Shown here: positions 12,370-23,377 of the stretch, piece after piece | Numbering within the stretch: position 1 is the first letter of the stretch | How the letters are laid out: the number at the start of each line of letters is the position of its first letter | Assembly: GCF_000208865.1 (NCBI RefSeq) | Contig: NC_018390.1 | Coordinates: 4,668,270 to 4,732,269, forward strand | Source of the DNA: Neospora caninum Liverpool | Lineage: Eukaryota > Apicomplexa > Conoidasida > Eucoccidiorida > Sarcocystidae | DNA: 64,000 nucleotides | Direction: 5' to 3' | Made by a program: the position numbers and the translations under genes | Notes under the pieces: model-generated | What the model was told of the DNA's origin: nothing | Database searches by the model: none | What the model saw: only the letters and a program-made list of their open reading frames with translations

Positions 12370-14410
12370 ATGGATCCGCGTGTAGCACAAGCATCTGTTT
12401 CCCCTGTTACTGACCGGTTGGCAATATTGACGGCCCGCTGCAGAGGGCTTGTCACAGGTGCCGGTTCTATGGTCTGTGTTCTGGTGGTGTTTCTTACTTT
12501 TCTTGGATGCTTCGAGGCATCGCTTGTGGTCGGTGTCGACGCACGGATTGCAAAAAATGATGGTCTAGCGGTGCCTAGTTCTCGGATGGAAGCTGTCATC
12601 AGAGCGCAACGAATCAGCGGGACTGACGATGATACGGCAGGAGAGAGTTCATGGGGATCGATCATCACAGCGAGAGTCCCTGGAGAAATCCGGATTGTTG
12701 TGCCGGAAAATTCTTCTAAGCGTTCAGTGAGCAGCGACGCTGCATCGAGGATCGACACACTCGCTTTCTCGCGGCATGAAAGTAAGCTTAGCTTGACATA
12801 CTCGAAGAATGCAACGCGTTGCAGGGATTCACTCGACTCACATCGAGACGTGTAATGTAGGCACTTGCCTCAACGTACAAATTACATATTAACTGACACG
12901 CAGACGGCTGCAGGCAGGCATGCGTACGCACGTAGACTTACGTGGATGCTTGCGGAGGCACGTTCTCAGGAAGAAGTTGAAGCCACTTGTGGGATCTCTA
13001 TTGGTGGGACGTCAGCTAGGGCAGACACTCGCAAGTTTTGACGTCGTTGAAGTGAATCATGACCTCTTCCGCTCAGTTGTAGAAGCAGTACGTTACAGAA
13101 GGAATATGATCGTTTGTGGCACCGTGTCCCATAGTTGCCGCTTTGAGCCGTTACTACATCTCTTGCGATGAAAAAGCAAGAGAAGCTGTGTAGGACTGGT
13201 AGGGTAGACCGGCTGTCAGCACGGGCGAACATTTGCATACTCCGATCGTTCTGTGTAGCAGGGTAGGTGAAGAGTGGTGCGGTTTCAGAAGAGTTCTTGC
13301 TGAATTAAGGACGGCGTTCACGCTTGCTACTGTTTGCCTGTTGGGTGTCGCGTGAATGAGCGCAGGCGTGTTTTGTCACGACTGACTCTTTCTGTTCTCC
13401 ACGTTAGCTGACACGCTGGCTGGCGCAACGCCAAAGCCTTGGCAATTCACTAACACTATGTCTTTCTGTGGTTCCAAACGTCCATGGGATAACACCAGTT
13501 TGAATAGCAAGCATCAAATTTTGCAGGGCGGGGGTGTATTGCTCTGCAGGACACGGTATTGAATGCCGTTAGGAAACTGCTGTGGATTGATGTGTGCGTT
13601 TGCAGGGCCAGCCGACCTCCCAACCTCCTTTTGGGACGAAGATTCTGTGGACAACTGGGGAGATGCCGACGACGATGCCGATGATGCAGCGGACTTCATG
13701 CGTCCAAACAGAAGTCTGTGGTCGTTCTTTATGCCTGGTTTTTCTGGACCCGGCGTGAGAGCGAAATATTAGTGCGAAATCAAGGCTGTTCAATGTAGAT
13801 GCCACAGGCGTTTTCCGTGGCTTTTGGAATTTGTGTCCCGTCCTGTATTCAAGTTCAAAAGATCTTTTGTCTACAGTACCGAAGAACGGACCGCCGCCTT
13901 GCGCTTGAATGCAGTAATAATGACACTAAATCATGATTTAGGAACAATTGGCAATTGAAGGGATTAAGCACGAATTGGCGGCAAAATCGCATTTGATGAG
14001 GATTCCTTGGCTCATTTGCGTTTCCATTGAGAACTAGGATAGCCATGCGGTGTTTCGTGTGTAGTGGCAACTCACTATCGCAAAGCAACTTGCTTACATG
14101 AATAAGCTCTTCTCATTTCAGGAGGAACTGTTGGTTCGATCACAGCCCCGTACGGTAGGATGAGCTTGTACTTATTTTGATCGACACACAGGAGTTATTG
14201 GTTACGCTTCGGCCGCACACCAAGCGGACCGGGGTGGACAGATCAGAGGGAGGGGCGAATAATTCTTTAAAGCTCAGTGAATTTCTCTTCCCCAAAGGCA
14301 CCGCTCCCACAATTCTTTCCAGTCAGAAAGAGTGTGTGACTTGGGAAGCTGCTGAACAGATATATATTCCTGTGGTGTCTCTGCAGCCACCAGGAAATAA
14401 ACACGGGTGA
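12370..14410 (+). CDS. Unrecognised secreted or signal-anchored protein, 259 residues
   Basis: Three exons join in phase: 12370-12781, 13606-13754 and 14192-14410 (donors GTAAGC and GTGAGA; acceptors end in TGCAG and CACAG). The ATG at 12370 is followed by about 30 residues and then a strongly hydrophobic stretch (MVCVLVVFLTFLGCFEASLV), which could be an internal signal peptide or a type II signal anchor. The middle exon is unusual: FWDEDSVDNWGDADDDADDA, a highly acidic run, followed by an aromatic segment (RSLWSFFMPGF). The C-terminal exon is Lys/Ser/Pro-rich and has one Cys. No family recognised. Lineage-specific secreted proteins of coccidia (dense-granule or rhoptry cargo) often look like this, but that is only a possibility. 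Extra small exons between 12.9 and 13.2 kb cannot be excluded. Confidence 0.6.
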
Positions 14411-15646
14411 CTCCGTACACTGCAAACGAACGCTGTCTAACGGCTCCAGTATAGCTGTACTTGTTGCTCTTTCAGGACGACTGTCAGTGCCTGATTTGGG
14501 ATGGGATGTGTAGAAGAATAGATGATGTGAGCTGTGCATATCTGCCCTCTGTTGGTAACGGGGCACATCCTCTACGATGGTATCCTTGAGATGCGTGGGG
14601 CGAACTTGCCTGCGCGTACTCGGGTCAACGTAAAGGCCACCTCTGGCAACGATGCCGCAAAATAACGCTGAACGAGTTTTAGTTGTCTGCGAATTTGGTC
14701 ACGACCCGAGGCCGCAGGCCACAGACTTAACGCCAGGCTCTCACCCGTGCAAAACAAAAATTGGATCACCAGAGAACACGAAAACAGAATATCCTTCGTA
14801 GGCCTCCCGAATTCTAAACTGGCCATCAGTCGTTCACCTGCAAAATACCCTTCTTCGGTGGCAGCCTTTCGGCAGCTACCCGAAAAATGAACACTTTCAC
14901 TAGAAAAAGGCAAGCGCGCTCTTTCATCATACTCAATTGCACTAAGCGCATCTACAGCACACTCTGTACCTGAATTTTTTTCGGGATCGAAAATTGGTGT
15001 CTCAAGTTCGTGAGCTAACTCTCCCGTGCTCTATGTACTCACAGGTGGGAACTACACTACGTTAGCTTCTCACAAACCACCCCTCTGCTGAGTAACCTCC
15101 AAGTGCAAGACGGAAACGGTCCTAACTCCTGAGTTATTGGTAATCTTTATCCACAAACGGATCTTCACGTTCTGATGCGCTTTGTTACCCCAAGTTTACA
15201 TTGCCACGGTTTGTTTGCTTTACATCCGTAAGCTACTGACGATTCCTTCAGCGTTCAGTAGACTAGTGCTCTAAACCTCAAGTATCCCACGTTGTCGTAA
15301 CTCAACAGGCGCAGCACTGCAGCAGGCGAATATTTTTCGGGGCTTCACGATGAATGGCTGGTATACCTTGGTACTTTTTTCCCCTAGCCACAAACTGCCT
15401 CGGAAAAAGAATCCGCTTCCAGAGGCCGGCCTACAAGTGACACAAACTCTGAACACAAGAGGCAAGCCGCTCATACACCTAGTATAACCAATAGGCTAAG
15501 TCCACTCTGACTGCGCCAAGAAATGATTTCTAAGTGGCATGTTGGAACAATTCGAACTCAGGATCGCTCATTTGCTCTCTGTTGAAGAAAGCAGATGATT
15601 CTTTCACTATCCATTCGGACTCCGTACTACTGGAGACCTTGCCTAG
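14411..15646. other. Convergent intergenic region
   Basis: It lies between the 3' ends of the plus-strand secreted-protein gene and the minus-strand ERD2-family gene, so it should hold two 3' UTRs. Only short shadow frames are present and I see no RNA gene or repeat. Confidence 0.5.
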
Positions 15647-17706
15647 CTATATCTTGTAGATGAGCGCTCCGCCGTGCCGCAGCTTCCGACACCACATAAC
15701 GAAGTAGTCGGCAGCCAGGACGCTATGAAGAAGGTCCGCGAGAAACAGACCCAGAAAATGTTCGCCTGTGAATGCAAAGCAACCACACACGCAATTAGAC
15801 AATTTTCTTTTGCATATTGCCGTCTTGGTTCAGGCGGAGTCGTATATTTTAAATATCCCGGCGCTGCCTCTGAAGCAATGAAATCATTGCCATTGACCCA
15901 ACAGAACGGAAGCAAGGATTGAAAGTACCTCAACAGGGCTTACAGGAATTGTGCGTTTCTTATACCCACCAATCTGCGCTACTCATGCTTTTCTGCTACT
16001 CCTCCCACAGGAAGGCTGTACCTGAATCTCCGTCTGTTGCAATGCCGAGATACTAACGGTTCGCAACAACGGTAAAACAAAAACTTTAAGGCAAGCACAG
16101 AGCAAATTCTTCTGCAGTTCTGTGTGTCGACGTCCTCCGAAGGACTGGAGGGTATCTTTAATTTGCTCTAACAATCGTGCCACGAATGAGTTTGTTGCCC
16201 CTAGCATCACTGACACCGAAATAAAAATCCACTACTAGTGCGTGGAAACATTCTAGCTCCAAGACGTACCCTGGAAATAAAGGGTGACCCAAAAGAAGAG
16301 TCTCACGACGCGAGACAGCACAAGGAGACCAACGTAGTGAGACGTCAAAGGCTCGATCTGCGAGACAGAAAGGCATGAAGGCAACGTTGACCAAAACTCT
16401 AATTTCACCTAAACAGATTCTTGATTTAATGCGTCACGTTCGTCGGTTCACCATTTGCGCACCCTGGAGCAGCCTGCAGGGTTCTGCTCTCCGGAAACCC
16501 CTGGGCGGTGGCAAAAAGCCATACTTTTCCTAGGTAGCGTTTCGTATAGTGGTTTCCGACACCAAATATAGACTCGTTTTTTCCTTTCGCTTCCCTTCTG
16601 CCTTTTTCCTCTATTGCTTCGTCTTGCCCCTCGTACTCATCTGCAGCGCAAGCTACATGTATGCTTCTCTTGGTTTCGTATCTTCAGCAGAGGGACTGAG
16701 CAGGTTGGGAAGTCCACGCAGAGGACTGCCTGCCCTCCCAAAGGCATACCTCCAGCATTCGTCGCATATACCACAGCTGTGGAAGAAGGCCTACAGCTTC
16801 GGTGTAAATTGAGAAGGCAACGAGAATCTGGACTGTCCACCACTGCCGACCCGGGTGGATAAAAAATGCCGTAAGCATGGAAACTACCAAGAGATACACA
16901 CATCAGAAAGACATTCTCTGTATAACCAGCCGAAGCAGAATCGTGTGGGAGAGCGCGTTAGTGACCCAACCAATAGCAGAAATGTGCGGACCATCCACTG
17001 TTTCTCTGCTGTCCTTCCTGGTGAGGTATCGGATGCATCCCCCCCCTTCAGAATCTATGCGTTAGCTTACCAGGAATGATGACGGCAGCTTGGCATGGAG
17101 TCCAGACGGTCTTAGTATTTGTGTGACGGTAACGCCACAAATAGTAAGTGAGCACGACTGAAATAACAGTGCTACACAAGAGCTCCAAATAGGCCAGCCA
17201 GGTCTGCACACACATGGCATTTCCACAGGAGAAATCCGGTAATTGCGCGAAAACCGTGTGGATTTGTTCCCGCAACGGCTTTCACCGACACTCTCGACAC
17301 CGCTAAGCGCCATGCTCCAAAGAAGCATGTCAAACTGACCCACTCGCACCCTTAACAAGTGGACATTTTTGACCGAGACCCAAAAGAGTGTTTGAAACCC
17401 GACTGTGACTAGACCGGTAGCTTGGCCAGGGGTACAAGATAACATCACCGTGGAGGCCTGCGATGAAATGAAACGCGAGTCCTGAGCTGTAAACGCTTGA
17501 AGTGGCAAGCAGCAAAGCTTCAGGCGTACCTCCACTAGGCGGGTGTCCAGGTACCAGACACAGCGCGAGAGAGACGCAGCCAGAAAACAAATCTGCGTGT
17601 CTATTGACAATCCGTAGACCGTACGTTGCTGATGGATCTTGTACACCAGCACACAGCTCGCCACGAAGTGGATCAGATACCCCAGAATAAAGAGCCACAC
17701 TTCCAT
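15647..17706 (-). CDS. ERD2 (KDEL receptor) family membrane protein
   Basis: Five exons join with perfect phase: 17530-17706, 17071-17203, 16750-16883, 16270-16357 and 15647-15765, giving 216 residues, close to the 212 or so usual for ERD2. Family landmarks occur in order: an N-terminal helix plus YKIHQQRTVYGLSIDTQ (matching the KI-x-GISGKSQ region), RCVWYLDTRL for ARYLDLF, FFIHPG before the next helix, FSIYTEAVGLLPQLWYMRR for the diagnostic FSIYLESVAILPQL, then TSHYVGLLVLSRVVRLFFW for SHYLFALGVYR. The last exon gives the final helix and a basic tail ending in LIYKI. Known for the family: seven-helix Golgi/ER receptors that retrieve K/HDEL cargo. The helix between these landmarks is clearly diverged, so this may be a divergent paralog rather than the main HDEL receptor. 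A start 16 codons upstream (17754) is equally open. Confidence 0.88.
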
Positions 17707-18175
17707 CTTGCTACAGTTTTGCAGTATACGGGAAACCAGATCTTCAGGAGACAAGGAGAAACGTCCGACACTTCCGACTCCTTCCTTCCCCCTTTAGACA
17801 GTTCCCGTGTGGACGTCCCTATTAAATCGGCGCCCTCTCTACAGTCAAACACAACGAAGGTAGCGGAGACCACGAGCTTCCTTCACAGCGGACTGCGTCC
17901 ACGAACCACCTTCGACCGGATGACCTCCACGCAGACCTGGGGGGGTTGGCGCTCAACGGCAGAAGACGAGTGTCAGCTTTTCTGCAGAGAATAATCGCTT
18001 TTTCAGGCTTCTGTAACTCGCTCGGAAGCCAGCATCATCCAGATCCCATTTGTAAGATCCCTTCCAGCAAATTCTCAGGCACAGAATCGCCGGTATATCC
18101 GCTGTGAGAAGCTTCACAGATTCTTTCGAAAACGAAGTAAAGACTGGAAACCTGTTGTGACACGACAAACAGGAT
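17707..18175. promoter_or_regulatory. Short divergent (bidirectional) promoter region
   Basis: About 470 bp separate the first ATG of the minus-strand ERD2-family gene from the first ATG of the plus-strand 344-residue protein. Head-to-head genes this close should share a bidirectional promoter or nucleosome-free region. No single motif is identified. Confidence 0.5.
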
Positions 18176-19959
18176 ATGTTTCATGGAAGAGAGCCCCCGG
18201 CCTTGGAGCTGTCACCGTTTTCGTTGAGTGAGGACGACCTGAAAAGTATCCACAACAGGAAGAAATTGCCAAGGAAGTATACCTGCACCAGGGAGATACG
18301 TGCGGTGAGGGAAAAACGAGAGACGACGGCGCCGGCGATAGTGTCAGATTTCAGAAATACACTCTCGCCCTAAGGAAATTAACATGGACCTGAGCACACT
18401 GCTACGATACCCCATTCTCAGGCACGCGGCAAAACCTGCTGTTTACAGCCGACGACCAAATGGGCTCCGGGCATCTCCCCCAGGAATTCTTCCGAACAAA
18501 ACGGGATTCATCCGTACTTCACTCCAAAGTTCTCGACATGAGAAAGCATCAGCAAAACACCACCGACCGTTTTGGCTACACTCATATGACCTCAAAGCCG
18601 CAAAACCAGGCCACCCGTGTACAGTCCTTCTGCGGGACACACAGTTCGCGCCCCGTACGGGACCAATCAATACAACGTGTCGGGTGAGAAGAGCAGTGAC
18701 AACAAAGTATAACACATCCGCGGATTGGGTCTTCTTCGTTACAGCTGGTTTTCAGTCACGATGCTGAAGCGGTTGACTCTCGTAGGTAGCCTCTTCTGTG
18801 TGTTTTTTGCCCTACAGAGGAGATCAAGATACTCAACTGCTTGGCCAGCTATATTTGGTAGCACGAAAAAGCAGGGGGGACGAAAGGCAAGTAAAAGCGA
18901 TAATAGAAGACTGCCTTCGTGGCAGACTACCTGACGAGGAACTGTTGATGAAGATTATTCCTGTATTTTTCCTTTTTTGCCAGCACCACCGTGAGCTTTG
19001 TTTACGACAGGTATTTCTGCATGGGCGGGGCGTGCACTTTTCCGCAAAGAATTCACCGTCGTGATGAAAGCCGCCCCGAGAAGCCAAAAAAAAGATAGCC
19101 CCCCCCCCCCCCCCTCTCCCAAAATACAGCTGAAACTATACCTTGCGCGTATATATCCAGGCCAACCCTTCATTCCCCCCCGTTGTCGCCGACCACTTAC
19201 CTATTCGTTCTCCGGACAAGCAACAGCAGGCCTCTGGAAGCTTCTTGCGGGGAAATCTTGCAATGGCTTACAAAAGTTTTCCTTCAAATCTCCCACGTTG
19301 CCGGTCCTGCTTAAGGAATGAAGAAAAGTATTGATGCAGTAGGGGTAACTCTGTCACATGAAGAAAGCGTGTTCCCCTCTCAAATCAATAATGGCTCTTC
19401 TTTTTTGTCAGAAACGATTCGACATTTCAGTTTCGTTCCACTGTTCGGTAATGCTATAGGGTTTCCTCGAGGCAACACACAGCATGCACAACAACTGCGG
19501 CGGCACACAGCCTCTCCCGACAAGACAGAGTGCCACCCAGTGCAGAAATATGAACTGTGACGCAGAATGCGTCCCCCTATTAGTCTCACATGTTCAGTTC
19601 CAGACACAGTATGTTTCCACTACCCTCGGTTTCTCGGTTTCAGCATGGACAGGTGACACCAAAAATGGACCACAGGCAAGGCGGGGGGAGGCTACGAATA
19701 TGACGGATACACGACACAGCAGATCGAAAAGGATGGGTACTGCGAGGAAGAGAAGAAATATCACTTGCGCACGAACGATCCTTCTAAAAGACAGTGTCCT
19801 CGTATGTCGCTGTTGGCTCACACAGCTACAAAGCGGCCGGACCGGCCAGCTCACAAAACGCAAAGTAGCCAGCCAAACAGAAACGCCTTTGCCGCATCCA
19901 GCAGCAGCAGGCTGCCCAGATTTCCTGAAGACAACCGCATGCCACCCAACTCTCGATAG
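18176..19959 (+). CDS. Unrecognised 344-residue protein
   Basis: Six exons join in phase: 18176-18299, 18449-18683, 18818-18962, 19161-19327, 19460-19539 and 19676-19959. The N-terminus is ordered-looking (FSLSEDDLKSIHNRKKLPRK). Exon 3 encodes a compact helical segment (GDQDTQLLGQLYLVARKSRG then an acidic amphipathic helix ending LPDEELLMKIIP). Exon 4 carries a C-x2-C (RCRSCLRNEEK). The last exon starts GGGYEYDGYTTQQIEKDGY and ends in a Ser/Arg/Pro tail. I recognise no family. The first donor (GTGCGG, chosen because only it keeps phase) and the small fifth exon are the weakest joins. The composition suggests a cytoplasmic or nuclear protein with no signal peptide. Confidence 0.6.
19099..19114. 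repeat. Poly-C tract in intron
   Basis: A run of about 16 C residues lies in the intron between the third and fourth exons of the 344-residue protein gene. Runs like this are prone to slippage and sequencing error, so the length should not be trusted. Confidence 0.8.
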
Positions 19960-21363
19960 TACCAATGACCCGAATGGCATCATTAATAAGACATCGCGTC
20001 ATTCTGTAACATATCAAGGTCCTAACGTCGAAGGTCCGATGGCACCAAGAAAGAAGCCTCGTATTTTTCGCATACAGTGTGACAACGAGGTGAAACCGCA
20101 CGCCGTTCGTGATTCCCGGCCTCGATCACCCGGCATGTGAAAGAACCGCGATACAGCCTCATATAGCCTTTCGCCGTCAGCGCCTCTATGCCTTTTGTTT
20201 TTCAGGGTTAATCACAAACCAGCGTCTTTCGTGGCTGAGAGAAAGGCACACCGCTTTTCCGTCAGCTCTTCCTGCAGTGAAGTCAGGCCTCCTGAGAGGG
20301 TGAGTTGTGGCCCTCCAAGAGTGCCCTATCTTCTCGCTGGTTGCGGCAGAGCGACGCGCCGAAATACAGAAGCGCAAATAAGTATAAGTACCCCTCTGTG
20401 TCATAAGACTATTCGCTTGTTCTCGCCCGTTCTCAAGTACTCTGTCGCATTCGTTGCCCCGCCCTACATTGTGGGTCGGCGTGCGACCATGTGGCGACGC
20501 ATGCACACAGCACAGACGCCGGGATGTGTGCCCATTACGATGTATAATACCTCTTTTACCTTCCCTTCTTGATGCATTTGCTTGTAGTACACATTGGAGC
20601 AGTTGGTGCGCGCCATCTGTGTAACGCGCTCTGTGGTCCGGTACAAGTCTCGATGTGTTGTCACTGTGGGCAGGTTAAACCGCCGGTATGCCTCGACTTG
20701 TACAGAGGCTGGTGATAAAACGAGTGGCCGAGTACTCTGTACTCTCAACATATTTTTGGCCTGTTGGTAGTGCTGACTACGAAATCCGTGGGTGTTTTCA
20801 GCGGTATCAGCCACGGTGTGCTGCTACGATGTGGAACGAAAGTCTCCGTGATCCTGTGGGATCCGCTGAAGTGGCCGCTGTACTTCTGTCTACAGTCTTC
20901 TACCACTCTGACGTCCCGGTGATTGAGACTAATTTCCGAACTGGGAGGATACATGAATATTTTTTTGGAACTCGCTTGCCGCTGTACAGAAACTCGGCAG
21001 GGGAGTTCCGAATTGCTCTCCCCTTTCCCTCTTTCGCTGCTTGCTGAAACTCCGATGTGTCTTCTGCCATTGCCAAGCGTAGTCTGGCTAAACCACATGT
21101 GGCTTGGGTTCTCAGTTTCAGCCGCGTCTCTTATGGACGTTCCCAGTCACAGGCCTACGGGCGGCAGAGTCCCTGGAGACTTCTTCTTTCCACAAGGCTT
21201 ACCACTGTATGCAGGATTCTCTTCGGCGCAAGTGCACTAGTGCTCTTTGAGGTCTTCTCGCTCCATAAAGAGCCAGTTAACAATTGTACCGACGACCTTG
21301 TACGGGACAGTTTCTTCGCCATGCGCATTGCTAGCGCTATCAAGGGACCAACGCTGGCCCGGA
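19960..21363. promoter_or_regulatory. Intergenic region upstream of the release-factor-like gene
   Basis: It lies between the stop of the 344-residue protein and the chosen start of the RF1-domain gene, both plus strand. Moderately long plus-strand frames occur at 20195-20572 and 20688-21047, but they lack convincing splice partners or domain content. They may be UTR or unrecognised upstream exons. Confidence 0.4.
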
Positions 21364-23377
21364 ATGAAGGTGCAGAGCTTCACGTTTCTGGACTGCGTAT
21401 GTAGCGCGTCACTTTTTCGAAAGAGGAGGCTATCCACATGGGTTGCTTTCCTTTTTTTGACACTGTGCGGATTTTGTCGTCTCGCTCGTTTCCAGTCACA
21501 CTGCTTGAGGATTTCTGATCTTGGACGACACTCATTTGCACACCTTCAGTCGCCGAACAGACTGTCCTTACTCTTCGCTCCTCACGGTAGGGAGGAAAAT
21601 GACTGTTTTGTGGACCGAGCTGCGCCTCCGCATCTGGGCGTGAGGCACCATGCCCACCAGCACCGACACTCGCTTTCCAGCGGATCACGGAGTTACCGAT
21701 ATCCAATAAAACCATCAAGCCGTGCGGCGTTCCACGAATTCGACGCATTCTGTTTTACGAGCAAAGAGGTGCGACTATCAAGCATCACTAGGGAGTCTCT
21801 TTCAGTATCTTCCCCGCAACTTCTTCCTGGTACTGAAGGAGTTCCCGCGTTCTTTTCCTCCCGTGGCCTGTCTGGGTGCTTCTCCGCTGGATCGTTTTTA
21901 CAGACCGTGGCAAGCTTTCGGTTTCGCTCACCCTCACGGCCGCAACGTCCACGTGGCAGGTGGAATGATATGCTAGCACCGCCGAGTGCCTTGCCGCTCC
22001 TTCAGAGCACGAGCGGCCACCAGTCTGTCTTCCCTGCCTTGCTAGAGAGGTCTGAAACGAGACCCGCTGTGTCCTCCCTGCACCACAGGGCGCCGGTTGA
22101 TTTTCGAGAAGTACGGCACTCGACGTCGGGCGGAAGTCTCGTAGCTCCCACAGACAGAGACGGGTTCCTTGCACGAACAGATGACGCGAAACTAGACCCT
22201 CCGGAGAATTCGCAGGAAGCATGTCACCTGCCGGGTTCCGAGAGAACGTTCCAGTCCAGTGAGACAGCGGACCTCCTGTGCAGCCGGGGAGGAGAATGCT
22301 TGCTGGATCGTAGTGTGTGGGCTCGAAAACTTTCTGAATTTGGCACCAACGTGGAAGACGTGGTAGAGCAATGCGTAAAAGGGGGCGGGAAAGGAGGCCA
22401 GAAAATCAACAAGACAAACAGCTGCGTGGTGATTGTGCACCTTCCTCGGGGTCTCGTAATTCGCTGTCAGCAGAGCAGGTAAACGTCAAGCGTAGAACGG
22501 CTTCGCCAGAAAGACCGTGGTACGGGAAGAGCATCTGCATCCTGGTCGACCTGCCACCCTCTTTCGATGGTCCTGGTGCAAGCAAACGAGTATTGAGAAT
22601 GCTGGTTTACTGGGCGTGCTTTCCTGAATTCGACGTTGCTCGGTGATGTGAACATCTTGAAACACATCCGTAATGGCCAAACGCTGCACAGTACTTGTTA
22701 CCTTGCACTGTTCGCTCGTCCTGTCTCTCTTGACCAAGCTTCCTCAGGCCCCGTCTCTGGTTTTCTACGTTCGTGTGCTTTTTTCCGGTGGGCGCCGCAT
22801 CGCTGTGACGTGGAGCGCAGGTAGACACGCCCATTTTTTGCTGTCTCATGTGTTACCATGTCCTTAGGTCCCAGCGGAAAAACCGGATCCGCGCTCGCGG
22901 GCTCCTCCTTCAAAAGCTGCAGGAATCCCTGCTTCAACACCATCAGCACATCCGTGACACTGAGGAGGTAAACCTTTCATTTCTCACTGACCCAAGTATC
23001 ATGACTGCAGGCGCTGATAACACTCATCTTGCCTGCAGCGCCGACCGAAACAGAAACATGGAGTGAACTTCGAAAGTGTACAGGAGTACTTGCGCGTTTG
23101 GTGCTTCAATGTGATTTCCTCATACGCATGATACAAGAAGTGGAACTTCCAGTTTCTGAAGTCACAGGACATCCTTCCGAGTCGTACGGAACTTTCCGCA
23201 AGAGAAAACGACGACGATGTGTGGACGGAATTTTGTGCATATGCCCTGTCTTCGCAGAAAGAGAGGCGGCGCAACCGCCAACCGACGGAGGCACAAAAGG
23301 CGCGTGTGCGGGCCGAGAAGCAGCGCCATTCTGAGAGAAAAGAGCAGCGACGGAGGATTTCCTCCTTCGATGTGTAG
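21364..23377 (+). CDS. RF1-domain (GGQ) ribosome-rescue factor, MTRFR/ICT1 type, organelle-targeted
   Basis: Four exons join in phase (21364-22478, 22868-22967, 23039-23085, 23203-23377), giving about 478 residues. Near residue 345 is the release-factor signature: VKGGGKGGQKINKTNSCVV, then HLPRGLVIRCQQSRS. GGQ is the universal peptidyl-tRNA hydrolysis motif. No codon-recognition domains are present, as in MTRFR (C12orf65) and ICT1, which rescue stalled organellar ribosomes. The C-terminal exon is the expected very basic helix (KERRRNRQPTEAQKARVRAE). The long N-terminus (about 330 residues) has a hydrophobic segment (TWVAFLFLTLCGFC) at residues 25-38 followed by a Ser/Arg/His-rich, acid-poor stretch, as in bipartite apicoplast leaders. 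Plasmodium is known to have apicoplast and mitochondrial ICT-type factors. An apicoplast or mitochondrial location here is inferred. A start 39 codons upstream (21247) is also open. The third exon's ends are the least certain. Confidence 0.82.
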
